NCBI GenBank assembly: GCA_018257865.1
Contig: JAEUBA010000020.1
Coordinates: forward strand, 186,001 to 250,000
From: Stereocaulon alpinum
Taxonomy: Eukaryota; Ascomycota; Lecanoromycetes; Lecanorales; Stereocaulaceae
Length of the DNA stretch: 64,000 nt
Direction of reading: 5' to 3'
How positions within the stretch are numbered: position 1 is the stretch's first letter; each line of letters starts with the position of its first letter. The position numbers and the translations under genes are program-made. Below the pieces are notes generated by a model. The model saw only the letters and a list, made by a program, of their open reading frames with translations. It did not search any database and was not told where the DNA came from. This document shows positions 47,501 to 58,715 of this stretch, piece after piece.

Positions 47501-47960
47501 CATTCAATCATATTTCTTGAAATCGTTCTCACAGAGAATTGGTTGATCTTTATCACTCGCGCTGGTAACCGCCCATTCTGGTCGCCGATGCCCTCATGGC
47601 AGCTGCTGGTAGCCATATTCCTGGTCGATGTCCTGGCAACAGTCTTTTGTGTGCTTGGATGGTTCAACGGCGGTCGAACGACTGCAATGACATCCCCACT
47701 GACGATTGTCCGGGTGTGGATATTCTCCATTGGAGTGTTTTGTGTTATGGCTGGGGTCTATCATGTTCTGGCGACCTCTCGAGTATATAATTGCTTGCTG
47801 CATCTCAAATGGCCGTTCAAGAGAAGCAGAGGGAGGCGACAATTTGAAGACTTCGGTTAGTCACTGTTCGCACAGGGGTTTCTGGACATGATGCTAATCT
47901 GTTGATATAGTCTACGCGCTTCAACGCACCTCAAACCAGCACGATAGTAAGATGGTTTAG
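44598..47960 (+). CDS. pma: Plasma-membrane P3A-type H+-ATPase
   Basis: Proton pump that energises the fungal plasma membrane. Two in-frame starts are possible, 44598 and 44625 (MASSQDGG). The acidic N-terminus (DLNQLLADLEAEDND) and a first intron (about 44910-45120) precede the transmembrane body (FFVGPIQFVMIGALVLAS). Motifs present are [41 protein letters not shown] (phosphorylated Asp; an intron splits DK from TGT), KGAPP, KMLTGDAVG and TGDGVNDAPSLK. About ten membrane spans. The last intron joins FEDFVYALQRTSNQHDSKMV, a short version of the autoinhibitory C-terminus. It diverges from the canonical Pma1 sequence as I know it, so it may be a second isoform (Pma2-like). Confidence 0.92.
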
Positions 47961-48370
47961 GAAAGCGTGGAGGGGAACGCATGACGCGTTCGGGGGCTAG
48001 GGCTCGTTCCGGAAGTGTGGCTGAAAGTTTTGTGTTAGGGTACTTCCGGTGGCTAAGTCCTGGGCTTCAACTGTTGAACCCACAACTCTTTATATACCTT
48101 TCTTAGCTCCATTGCTGTTACTCATAATCATTGCCGTGGTATATCTCCATCAAACGTTTTGTCTCTTGGTGGACGATGACTGTAGCTCCCACATCAGTAA
48201 CGGACCTACTCTGTTCCACTCGAGGCAGGGAAGAGTGAACCATGAACATGGCTTCGAGACTGGCACCTTCCACGAATTTAAGATTGCTTCTTTTTACGAT
48301 ATTCTTTGTAGCTTCCTATTTCACTTCCATAATGGCCAGCTGTGTTTAGTACTTTCCCTACAATTTCAGC
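47961..48370. promoter_or_regulatory. Intergenic: promoter of DCAF4-like gene
   Basis: A 410-bp spacer between two plus-strand genes. TTTATATA at about 48089-48096 is a possible core element, but it lies about 280 bp before the ATG. Confidence 0.3.
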
Positions 48371-50201
48371 ATGGCACCTACCAACATTCCGGGCTTCTAC
48401 TACGACAAAGTCAAGAAAAAGTATTTCAAGATACAGCCTAATCATATAGCACCTACTGGGTCTGCATATTCTAGAGACTCAGTCAATAAAGACGCTGAGG
48501 ACATACTGGAAGCTAAAGAACGCGCAGCATTCGAATGGCTGGAACGAAAGCAAATCATGCAACGTTCTAAAGTGCTGACGCATCCACTTGGTGGACGTTT
48601 GGCTTTAGGACGAGAGACAGGCCTCCAATATGACAGTATACGTAGGATGATCGACGCTTGGGTCTATGGATTCCAGGACAGGGTGACCTTGACACACCAT
48701 GGTGGGCATGATATAGGACAGTTCGTGTATGACGAGGCGACTGGCAGTTTCATATTTGCCTCCGTAGTTGATCCCATCGATACTGGTCGTCCGATTATGT
48801 TCGTATTTCATCCCATCTTCCCTGAGCTTGAAACGACCTTATGGTCATCTTCTTACAAAGCCTATAACATTTGGCTAATTGACATGCAGCTGCGCTTCTC
48901 CTGTCGATCCCAGCACGGCTGCGGGCGACTACCATCTGACTTCGGGCTTCATGATGGATTCCGATGTAGCTAGATCCTGCAGTGATCATGGAATTGAGAG
49001 TTGACGAGGCACAGATAAGCTCGCTGGCGCTTTCGAAATCTCGCGTGTTGCTGTAAGTCTACGAACATTCGGCAAGTAGCATCCTGGATTCGTCGCGGTC
49101 ATGATTAAATTTCTTATTGTATTAGGCTGGTATTACGGACTGTCGCACTTCGTTTTCATCTGCCGCTGATATCCTCCCCATACCTCTCACCCATGATAGG
49201 AAGCATTGAAGCTCTGATTTTGGCATGCTGCGCGACCAACGACCTACCAGTCCACTGACATTGTCACTAGGACCATTGCTATGGGTTCGTCTCGACCAGC
49301 TTCGTTGAATATCGCTAAGCTCCTCGATCCTGTCCGTGTTTCGTCTGAGTTCGACACCATGGAGGCAGATGACGGCGCAGGGGTCGCTAGCCCTATACCC
49401 GTACTGAGGCCCGACATCTCGGTTATGATGTGCTTCCCGAACTGCCCACACACCACATTGTGGGCTTGTTCCGCACATCCAGACGAGAGCCGTAGTGATT
49501 TCGCGGTGGCCACTTCTGACGGCACGTTCCTGGTAGAAGAGAGTGAGACTGGCTATATGATCTCGAGACATCAATTGTTCAGTCCGAACAAGTCCGGCCA
49601 AGTACTGGCAACAGAAATCCTTGCGTTGGACTGGTTGGACAGAAATGTGCTACTCAATGGTTGCCGAGAGGGCACGATACGGTTATGGGACGTGCGGACT
49701 TCAGGCCCCGAAAGCACTAGCCTTAGGATACGACATCCGAGCAGTGTCAATCATGTCCGCAGGGTGAACGAGAACATCATCATTGTTGCAGGGCTGCAGG
49801 ATCAGCTTTGCACTTACGACCTCCGATATTTGCCTGAATCCAAGACGTTTGGACCAACACAGCCATACGTGACATTCCCAAAATACAGAAATCACGAGCG
49901 CACTGGGCTTGCGCTGGGATTTGACGTCTGCCGCGACGTTGTGGCTGCTGCAACGGAACGGTGCAAGCTGGCGGTTTTTGATGTCGGGACTGGGAGGGAG
50001 TTGATGTCTGAGCGTATTGAAGAAGGGAAAGCTTCTACGCCTCACGGTCCGCTGTCTAGGTGTGTGAGAATAGTCGAGGGTGAAGGGACCAGGGATGCAA
50101 TGAGAGTGATGGTTGCAAATGAGCAGTCTATATATTTCTCTGAATTGTTATCTAATGACGACGACCCGTCAGGCAATAGCCTTTTAAGCGTGACTTATTG
50201 A
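48371..50201 (+). CDS. DCAF4-like WD40 protein (CUL4-DDB1 substrate receptor family)
   Basis: The ATG at 48371 opens NIPGFYYDKVKKKYFKIQ and then APTGSAYSRDSV, the conserved N-terminal signature of DCAF4 proteins. The middle exons between about 48800 and 49270 are only partly resolved (MELRVDEAQISSLALSKSRV at 48987-49053 is one). The last exon, entered by an AG acceptor at about 49268-49269, gives WD-type blades (EILALDWLDRNVLLNGCREG...RLWDVRTS and IIIVAGLQDQLCTYDLR). DCAF4 proteins are candidate substrate receptors of CUL4-DDB1 ubiquitin ligases; that role here is inference from the family. It converges on GGC1. Confidence 0.72.
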
Positions 50202-50311
50202 AGCGGAGAGGGTTATGTACAAATCCACCAAGATCAAAGAATCCACTATCCATCACACTATTGAACATTGAAGCGCATCCTATCTATCTTATACACTCTT
50301 CCACACCTAGC

Positions 50312-51340
50312 TCAAACAACCTGCCCAAAGGCAGGTATAAGCGTCTGCGCCAACCAGAAACTAAACACCAATTTCGGCCCCGTCATCAATAACTTCGGCG
50401 TCAGTCCCTTGAAGAAACTCGTAAACCCTTCCTCCCTCGCCATCCGCCCCACAATCGAAAACCCACTCTCCTTCACTTCGAAATTCCGGTTCTGTATCCG
50501 TGTCTTCACCACGTCCAACGGCGCACTAACTAGCAAACTCGCTGCCGCACCTGCAATACTAGCTACGAAATTCTGGCCCCAGCTCGCTTTGTTATAATCT
50601 TCTAGTTTGTACAGATATTGCTTCGCCGCCGCACTGCCTCCAAATAACGCAAACGATCCAGGAGCATTTCGAGCAGCGGTCCAGCCTGCGCCGCGGTACA
50701 GGCCCATGCCTTCATCTGCTACTATGCGGAAGAAACCTCGGCTGCGGAAAGCTTCGGGGTTTGTTTGGCGCTTTATCTTTAGGACGTCGAGGGGGAGGAG
50801 GATTATTTCGCCGATGCCTATTAGGGAGCCGGCGGTTGCGTGCATTATTGCTTTGCCGTTGCCGGGGCCGAACATGGAGTCGAAGGTTGTGCCGTGGTGG
50901 AGGGCGAGGTAGTCGCGGGCGAAGGGTTGGCCGCCGTATTTGTAGATTCGTTGGAGGACCTGGGGTTGTGTTAGTAGAATGAGGGGAGAAGGGTAATGGG
51001 GGCGCACTTTGTATCCTGCTGCATAGCCTAGGCCTGGGAATAGGGAGGTGAATTTTCGGAGGGCGGGGGCGTGGGCTTTGTCTTTGAATACTACTTCGTT
51101 GAGTCGTGATATCGATGCTACTTTTCCTTGGTTGCTCATCAATCGTTTTGCTGTTGTGTCGACTGGATGGAATATGGCGAGCTCGGCGATACCAGCAGAT
51201 CCTACAATCGTCAATTACCATTTCTGTCGCGAGTTCCTGGCCTTGATCATACCTGACCCTAATAGTCTTGCGGTTGCCGACTCTTTCTTGTAGTCCTTTG
51301 CAGCAGACTCCGCCACCATGTGAACCACAGCGGGAGCCAT
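50312..51340 (-). CDS. ggc1: Mitochondrial GTP/GDP carrier Ggc1
   Basis: Inner-membrane SLC25 carrier exchanging GTP for GDP, important for mitochondrial nucleotide and iron balance in yeast. The ATG at 51340 starts MAPAVVHMVAESAAKDYKKE. An intron after LLGSG leads to SAGIAELAIFHPVDTTAKRL. The next exon has TSLFPGLGYAAGYK, and after a second intron VLQRIYKYGGQPFARDYL. Family-diagnostic stretches follow: GSLIGIGEIILLPLDVLKIK, GWTAARNAPGSFALFGG, VSAPLDVVKTRIQNRNF and FFKGLTPKLLMTGPKLVFSF. Three carrier repeats with PxD motifs and about 300 residues. Codon choice flips from C/A-ending to G/T-ending near 50690. Confidence 0.94.
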
Positions 51341-51921
51341 TGCGACCTCTTTGGGTACCCTCTTACAGGTTCTAGAGAATGGATTCTCTTGCTACCCGGC
51401 AGGCAGTCTTGGCAGCTTGAAGGATCCAAGTGAAGCTGTCAATCGGGTAGTGGGGGAATTGGTGTTAGGCTGACTGTGATAGTAAGGTTCTGCGGACGTT
51501 GCCCCTTCGAATTTCTTTTGTGGTAGTTCGGGCTGCAAGAATTTGTGCGTTCGGATTCTGGACGTAAGCTTTCTCGTCTCCCACTACTTCTTAACGAGTT
51601 ACAGGATCTCTAAGTGGGTAGGTACTTAGTTGTGTGACAATCATAGAGCTGTATAGAGCTGCACTCACACTGACTTCGAAATGACTTCAAGAAAAATTTA
51701 GAGTTGCGCTTGCGGGTTATCCGGCGCCATAACCCGATTGGTGGACTGGCAACTGTCAAAAAGTCAAAAAGTCAAACGCCGTTAAAACATGGGGATTCAA
51801 GCGACCGGCCACATTATTTACTTCCTGCCATTCTTCAGTTCCCAACCTCCCAGGAGGATTGACTAGGCATAAAGCTTGGGGTGCGCTTTGAGAGCGCCAT
51901 CCTATCCATTCGTTTCTTATA
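51341..51921. promoter_or_regulatory. Divergent promoter region between GGC1 and the coiled-coil gene
   Basis: About 580 bp, no gene seen. It contains a short direct repeat AAAAAGTCAAAAAGTCAAA near 51757-51775. Confidence 0.35.
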
Positions 51922-52935
51922 ATGTCCTGGCTCCGCCGTCTGTCTCGAGATCGCGCATCCAAAGGCGACCAAGATCTACCAACGGGTGCCATGCCGCCAA
52001 GGTTTAACACCAATCAGGAGGTGCAGCAAAGCCCACCTTTCAAAGACACGCAATACTCCAGCGGCTTCAATTCTCACGACAAACTTCAATCGTACCGTCC
52101 TTCAACTGCTGGCGATCAAGGGTACAACGCAACACCTCGAGGCCCAACAACCTTAGGTGAACCGTCGCATAGACCCCTTACGTCGGCAATGGAACCGACG
52201 CCTGATCCATTGACCAAGGCTTTCAACGATGCCCTTCGACCATATCAAGACCAGATTGAGGAACTCAAGAACAAGCTCGAAGACACAAATTACCAGCTTC
52301 AGCAACTCGAGGATGAGCGTGCTGACATGCATGCTTGGATTGATAAGCGCGGACTCAGAGCAGGTTTGTTTGGTCCAATTGAACTCGGATAAGACCACGC
52401 TGACTCCCTATCCTTATCAGATGTTCCTCCATCCATTGCGCAAGCCATGAACAACGATCCTACCGCGGCTCAAACTCTCAACTACCAACTCGATCGCAAA
52501 ATGACCGTTCTCAACCACGACCTTCACCGCCTTCAAGACTCGCTTTCATCCCACCTACCAACCGCCACATTCGCCACCACTCTTGCTCAGCTAATTCCAT
52601 CCATTGAAGACCTCTCTCAACTTCCTGGTGGACCACCTCTCGCGTTCGAGCTCATCATCAAGCTCGGAGGCAATTTGAATTCACACGGTGGTGATGAGGG
52701 TTGGAACAACGAGGCCGATGCTAGTAGCCGTGCAGACTTCTATGCACGACTGGACGATACCATGTTGGATGTTGTACGTGCACGACTTGCGCCCAACAGT
52801 CGAGAAGATCCTCCGTGGTCGGTAGCGAGGGATGTCAAGAGGCTCGAGAAGACAGGACAATTCTTGAGAAGCAAACTCGGCTTACAGTCTTACTTCCCAA
52901 GAAGCCTGGAGGTTATGAAGAGAGAGGAAGTGTAG
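51922..52935 (+). CDS. Uncharacterised coiled-coil protein
   Basis: Two exons, about 310 residues. The ATG at 51922 gives MSWLRRLSRDRASKGDQDL and a polar, Pro/Ser-rich region. A coiled coil follows (IEELKNKLEDTNYQLQQLED). An intron from about 52364 (GTTTGT...TATCAG) joins LRADVPPSIAQAMNNDPT. The second half is helical (LDRKMTVLNHDLHRLQDSL, FYARLDDTMLDVVRARLAP) and ends KREEV. No family was recognised. The even codon use and intact frames support a real gene. Confidence 0.65.
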
Positions 52936-53500
52936 GGTAGGTTCACGGTATTCGGTGATTTCCTTTGGACGACTAGGGTGCGCGACGGGGGGAAATATTA
53001 CCACTGTGTACGACCACTAATGATGAACATGAGAGCAAGCAACATGACCAGCATCTGGTGTTGGATACAGTATACGTGTGGAAACAAAGGTTGGATGACA
53101 AAGTTTCTCATCATGACTGATCCTGTTCAATATTCCATTTCGGATATAGACAATTGCCAGCTATTGGCCAGGAAACAAATATATTAATGAAGCAATGCGC
53201 AACCTCTATCGAGATAAAGAAGCATTGAGTAGTGCAACATGGCTGGCAAGACTTGCCAATTCATGATGTGCGAGCGGCAAGAGCGTCACGTAACTGTGCA
53301 ACGGCAAGATACTACCTCGGCGAGCTCGGTTCGCCAATTTCAGCCACCAGGCCTCTACGGTATCAAGCGAGCCAAGAGCGAGCCAAGAGCGGGACAAGGG
53401 ACGGCGCCCCTTCTAGAATCATACAACGCGGACGAATAGGAGTGCTTATTTTATGCAATACCACGCGAATTGAGCTTAATATGGCAGGAACGTGAGCGCA
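52936..53500. other. Intergenic, no gene
   Basis: 3' flank of the coiled-coil gene running into the repeat island. A short direct repeat (GAGCGAGCCAAGAGCGAGCCAAGAGC) lies near 53365-53392. Confidence 0.4.
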
Positions 53501-53611
53501 ATAATAGCAGCCAGTCAGAATGTGAGCTTTTGAGGGGTTATCAGCTCGGTGTACTTACAAAAAAGGTCCGTGTACTTACAAAGTTCAAAACATGATGTTT
53601 ATAAGTACGCC

Positions 53612-53632
53612 GAGCTTTCAGCATATGCTGAG
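53612..53632. repeat. Palindromic motif TTCAGCATATGCTGA, left edge of island
   Basis: A near-perfect palindrome. A close match (TTCAGTATATGCTGAA) lies at about 56041-56056 at the other end of the AT-rich island. Confidence 0.5.
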
Positions 53633-53943
53633 TATCGCTTATTTCGGGTAACCACTAGTTCGAAATATACTTAGCATACACCGAATATCTCTGAATATGT
53701 ATTATACTGTACAAGTTAGTGCCCGTAATCTTCACAGAAGATTAATATAAAAACAGCTATATCTCGCTTATTTTGTACTCGATTTAGAAAATTCTAGCGG
53801 CGTTAGAAAGCTCTCTATTTATAGTATACTTTATATATATAAAGTTATTAAAATAGTAAGGTTTTAATAGTAAAAGGCGGCTTTGAAAGGCGCGCTCAGC
53901 TATTTATCGGGTCTAGGATTAGCACCGAGCTTCCGCCGCAACG

Positions 53944-54598
53944 CTTCTTTTACTCATAACTATTGCGTATATGGGCTAATTCTAATAATTCTTGATGCGC
54001 AAGCAAGCTGATAGTTGACTTTAAAACTTGTGAAATTATCTCGATATTATATGACGTATGTGGCGCGAGGCATTACTGCGAAGAATTGCGCAGCGTACTC
54101 AACTTTTGGTGGTTGAAGGCAACTGCATAATGCTTGGCAATTGCCAGCGAGCCCGCGGTGCCTGCAAAACATAGCGAAAACGCTTCTTTTGGTTACAACT
54201 ATTGCGCAAATGGGCTAATTCTAATAATTCTTGATGCGCAAGCAAGCTGATAGTTGACTTTAAAACTTGTGAAATTATCTCGATATTATATGACGTATGT
54301 GGCGCGAGGCATTACTGCGAAGAATTGCGCAGCGTACTCAACTTTTGGTGGTTGAAGGCAACTGCATAATGCTTGGCAATTGCCAGCGAGCCCGCGGTGC
54401 CTGCAAAACATAGCGAAAACGCTTCTTTTGGTTACAACTATTGCGCAAATGGGCTAATTCTAATAATTCTTGATGCGCAAGCAAGCTAATAGTTGACTTT
54501 AAAACTTGTGAAATTATCTCGATATTATATGACGTATGTGGCGCGAGGCATTACTGCGAAGAAGTTGCGACATAGATTCAACTTTTGGTGGTTGAAGG
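53944..54598. repeat. 239-bp tandem repeat, about 2.7 copies
   Basis: Copies begin at 53944, 54183 and 54422, each with CTTCTTTT...AACTATTGCG. Copies one and two are nearly identical over the full 239 bp. Copy three matches for about 175 bp to GGTGGTTGAAGGC and then breaks off. Differences are a handful of point changes, so the duplication is recent relative to the surrounding decay. Confidence 0.9.
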
Positions 54599-56040
54599 CG
54601 CTAGGAAGGCGCTAGCTGAGAAAGGAAATGCAGCTCTAAAGAGGTGTTGTGATTGGCTGCAAGCGCGGAACTGCTCCGAAAGTCGCGATATTCTGTTATT
54701 ATAAGAAAGATATATACTTCGTATATACTGAGTATATCCTAAGTATACTATACTAAATTACTAATATTAAAAAGCGCCTCTAACCCCTAATCCCTACTTC
54801 TATTACGCTGTAAATGTAGTATTGATTGATTGATTGGTTTATACGCCTATTCTAGTATCTATATATACTAATGAGGGTGTTCTATTACATTATTTGTGAA
54901 ACCAGTAGATGGTACACGTAGTGTGCCTTTCCTAGCCGCAAGAGAAACTATAGCATAGTGCCTGGATAAAAACTCCCGCTTATCCTTGATAATGTAATTG
55001 CTTTTGGTCTGGGGATTACACCCCAGGCCTCCTTGACACCGGTAACTCTTAACTGTGTTCTTCAATATCATGCCGAGCGCTCTATAACATTGTTTCCAAT
55101 ACTAACTGTAACACACGCCCTTCGCACTATGCTCAGCTCTTAAGGACCCTGCTGTATTCTTTTATATCCTTCGACTTTATTATGGCGCTGAGCGCCCTGT
55201 GACTTTCTTTGACCTTTGCTGTGTCGATACGGGGGGGGGGGAGGAGGGGGTGTATAGCCGTCCCGCAAGGGTTCGAGTTATTAGCGCTGATTAGTGGTAT
55301 TTATTGGTGTCCGTAGTAGTACCGGATTTGGCTGTTCGGTGGTTTACTGGTTGAGGATGCGAGAAAGGGGGGAAGCCACATACACCGCCTAGGAGGCCTA
55401 TACTCGTATGAAGAATCGGATGGTATAATATCCCGCCGGTCGTATTAGATAGTACTTACTTCTATCCTTATGCACTTTGCTTCAGGGGGGAGCCAACCCT
55501 TCAGCTTGTAATTATGGTCATACGGCGCCGCTTACACCAAAGGCTCGCCTAGCCACTTAGATGGGGGCCGTCCTTTTCCAAAATACGCCTTCTAATTTAT
55601 AACCCAGTATGTCCTTCTCTTGGTCCTGTATGCCTACAACCCCAGCCTTCCCCTAGGATAGACTACGCGTCAGTCTTAACCGGTGGATGCGCATCGAGCG
55701 CACGTAGATATTAGATTTTTCGAATTAACGGCTGGGCAGGTGTTGCCTATACTCTTCACTCGTCGGGCTGAGATACTGCACCTGATGCCAATTCTTGCTG
55801 TCTAGTCTCGATCGTAGGGGAGGTATAATAGTCGTGGTGGAGTTGGGGTAGGTGTTGTCGCGTTGCCCGAAAAACTCTGCACGGAGTTCTCAGCAACCAC
55901 GCGACGTCTCAACATCGTTCAACCTGCAATGCATTAGGGGAGACATCTCGGCTCTGAATAGGTATTCAGGTTCGTAGCCAGCACCGCGTACAGGTGTGTC
56001 TCCATCGCTGGCCGTAAATGTAGTATATACTCTGTATATG

Positions 56041-56056
56041 TTCAGTATATGCTGAA
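56041..56056. repeat. Palindromic motif TTCAGTATATGCTGAA, right edge of island
   Basis: Partner of the motif near 53612-53632. The pair brackets about 2.4 kb. It may be a relic of element ends or just TA-rich sequence drift. Confidence 0.45.
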
Positions 56057-56466
56057 ATAATACTCAACAATTAATTTTTTTATTTCTGTGACACAAAATA
56101 TCCGGGTCCCGCGCTAAACTGGGACCCAGCTTTTGAGGTTTCTTCTGTTAAACAACAGGTGGTAGTAACTTGGTAGATTCTAGATAGGGGGGTGCAGGCT
56201 ATTTATGTATACTAAGGAAATTGGCTTGGCAACAGGCCTCAGGGGTGAAATTCTAACATCTTCTACCAATCCTACCAGAAGGTAGCTTGGCTAAGGCTGT
56301 GAGACAGCCACATGGTGACCTAGAACTCAACTATACGTAGCTAGAGTCCTGGGAAATGAATAGGTATGCCTCTTTCGAGACGGCACTGGTATAATTTGGG
56401 AACTGTATTGGGATTCAAATCAGATACCTACAGGTCCCTACATGATACCTGTGAGATACCTACTGA

Positions 56467-56474
56467 TATATAAA
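56467..56474 (+). promoter_or_regulatory. TATA box of FAD oxidoreductase gene
   Basis: TATATAAA about 145 bp before the ATG at 56616, followed by a pyrimidine-rich leader, as is typical for a regulated fungal gene. Confidence 0.5.
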
Positions 56475-56615
56475 GTCCCCGGCAAGTCTCTGTTTCTGTT
56501 CATCTTGCAAAGCATCTTCTCCCAGCTATCTGCTTCAATCACTGCCTGCTTCTCTCTATATTGTTACTCTACCCATATAGAGGGCATCTTATATTCAAAC
56601 ATATCCTCAGCAATC

Positions 56616-58198
56616 ATGGGCTCCCTCGAAGGACCCGTGTCTCTCATTCAAGACAGCTTGATCTCTGAGCTCGCATCCTCTCTGAAGTCTTCAAAGCTCC
56701 TAATACCTGCCTCAGAGGGCTACCCGGAGAAGATCAAGAGATGGGCCGACACTGCTGAAAAGCAGGCTGTACGTAGCATTCTCGGCCACATCCTGCAACA
56801 ATCAGTCTAACGAACCCAGGGTGCCATCATGCTCGCAACCTCCGCGACCGACATCTCCACCACACTCCTCTTTTGCCAAAGACACTCCATCGACTTTGCA
56901 ACCCGAGGTGGTGGTCACGCCACATCTGGTGCCTCCTCCAGTGACGGCGGCATCGTCATCGACCTCTCAGAAATGCGAACCGTCACCGTCAACCTAGTAG
57001 ACAAGACCATCACCGCCCAAGGCGGCTGCCTCTGGGCCGACGTCGACGCTGCAGCAGGCGCCCACGGCCTCGCCATTGTAGGCGGTACAGTCAACCACAC
57101 CGGCATCGGCGGCCTCACCCTGGGCGGCGGCTACGGCTGGCTCTGCGGCCAACACGGCCTCGCAATCGACAATCTCCTCTCCGTCCAAATAGTCCTCGCA
57201 AACGGCACCATCATCCGCTCCTCCGAAACCGAAAACGCCGACCTCTTCTGGGCCCTCCGCGGCGCAGGCCAATCCTTCGGCGTAGTAACAGAATTCACCT
57301 ACCGCGCCCACCCCCAACCCAACCCCGTCTGGGCCGGCAGCCTAATCTTCACCCCCGACAAACTCGACCCCCTAATCGCCTTCACAAACCACCTCTCGTC
57401 CATCTCCCACCCCGAAGCCGCAATCATAATCGGTTTCGCCGCCCCGCTACCCCTCCACACCCCCCTCTTACTCGCAGTAGTCTTCTACAACGGCCCCGAA
57501 GCCGCTGCCCTCTCCTACTTCGAACCCCTCTTATCCCTCGACCCCGTAATGAAAGAAGTCTCCATGATCCCCTACAGCTCTCTAAATAGCCTCCTAAACC
57601 CCGGCAACGCCCACGGCGGGCGAAAAGTTACGAAAGGAAGCGTCTTCGCCTACCCCATCCGCCCAGCCTTCATCCGCTCCTTATTCAACGAATTCTCCAC
57701 CTTCCTCCAAGAAACTCCTGATGCGTCTGGATCCATGCTCGGCTTCGAAATCTACGCCACTGAAAAACTCTGCCAGGTCTCTAATGAAGCGATGGCGTTT
57801 GCTAACAGAGGCACGTACGGCAACAGCTTTTTAGCCGTAACCTGGACGCAAAAACAAAACGACGCCACTTGTCGTGCTTGGGCGCGCACGCTTTACGAAC
57901 ACTTCAAGGCGGAATTGGAACGAGGGAAACGAGAGGGAGATGTCAGGCTCGAAATGGAGGGTGTGGGGGAGTATGTTAATTCTGATGGTAAACCCCCTCT
58001 TGTCAATCCTCATTCTGCCGTTGAAACCATCAAAACCATAAACTGCAAACACTAATCACTGTCTTCATAGGCCTCAACGCAGATGGCAAAATTATCTTCG
58101 GCGGTAATTATGAGCGGTTGGTTGAGTTGAAGGGGAAGTTTGATCCGGAGAATGTTTTTTGTAAGGCGCATTTGGGTGCTTCGTTGGTTGGGAAGTAG
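56616..58198 (+). CDS. BBE/VAO-type FAD-linked oxidoreductase
   Basis: Flavoprotein oxidase of the berberine-bridge-like family. The ATG at 56616 (MGSLEGPVSLIQDSL) follows a TATA box. An intron with GTACGT...CCCAG ends joins EKQA to GAIMLATSATD. The PCMH FAD domain shows FATRGGGHATSGASSSDGG with the flavin-linking His. It continues with TAQGGCLWADVDAAAGAHGL and GIGGLTLGGGYGWLCGQHGL. The region that carries the second, cysteinyl flavin link in bicovalent enzymes reads VNHTGIGG, so attachment is probably through His alone. A last intron (GTAAAC to CATAG, with CTAAT) adds LNADGKIIFGGNYERLVELK and FDPENVFCKAHLG, restoring the expected BBE C-terminus. No signal peptide. It sits beside the repeat island, as accessory or secondary-metabolism genes often do. 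Substrate unknown. Confidence 0.88.
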
Positions 58199-58715
58199 TT
58201 TTGTGGGGAGAGAGTTGGGATCGGGAGGCGGGATAGACATCGTGAGGTAGACTTGCTGGGGTTTTTGCGTGGAGTTGGGTGGATTTGGTGGTGTTTGGGT
58301 GATGCGACTTAAGGGATGGACAGGGGGTTGGGTTTGGCGCTTGGTTGGTTGTTGGAGAGGGGTTTTGGGAGTTAGCGGAACAGAATAATACTTAGGTCGT
58401 TACAATGACTGGCAGTCTAGGGACACAGAGATTACCATAGAAGGTCCTTCACCAATTGAGCATAATCGTCACAACACCAACTACACCCGGAGTACACACA
58501 CACACATGTCTTAATCACTCCATTGATCATACGTCAACTAAAGTGAACAATAGACGCCCATAAAGATATAAAAGGCCGCGCCCGCTCAGCATCTCACAAA
58601 TGCATTTACCGTCTAGCTAGTAGCCCCCAGTGCATCCTTTCCTCATGTCATTCCATTCCATTTCAAAAGGGCATACCATACTCTCAATCCCCCTACCCCA
58701 ACCTCAAACCACAAA
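58199..58715. terminator. Convergent 3' flanks of FAD oxidase and Rab11
   Basis: About 520 bp, no gene. It includes a short CA microsatellite near 58494-58506. Confidence 0.35.

Larger units (their letters stand above)
53500..56440. repeat. Gene-free, partly AT-rich repeat island
   Basis: About 2.9 kb without a supported gene. It alternates TA-rich stretches (53600-53880, 54690-54860, 56020-56100) with more GC-rich ones. It holds a 239-bp tandem repeat, a G-run near 55228-55247 and GATT microrepeats near 54822-54838. Paired GTGTACTTACAAA motifs lie at 53550-53590. TpA-rich decay with few long frames fits an old transposon relic altered by repeat-induced point mutation, but I see no transposase or clear terminal repeats. 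Confidence 0.55.

Noticed and set aside
50712..51221. 169-residue Arg/Pro-rich minus frame over GGC1
   Set aside because: It is a shadow of the GGC1 coding sequence in another frame, caused by its C-rich codons.
53944..54598. CRISPR-like array
   Set aside because: The unit is 239 bp, directly adjacent without unique spacers, in a eukaryotic genome; it is a tandem duplication.
54868..55071. Possible transposase fragment in the repeat island
   Set aside because: The 67-residue frame has no recognisable catalytic or DNA-binding motif.
56994..57317. 107-residue Gly/Ala-rich minus frame inside the FAD oxidase
   Set aside because: It is antisense to strongly conserved flavin-domain coding sequence and is explained by codon bias.
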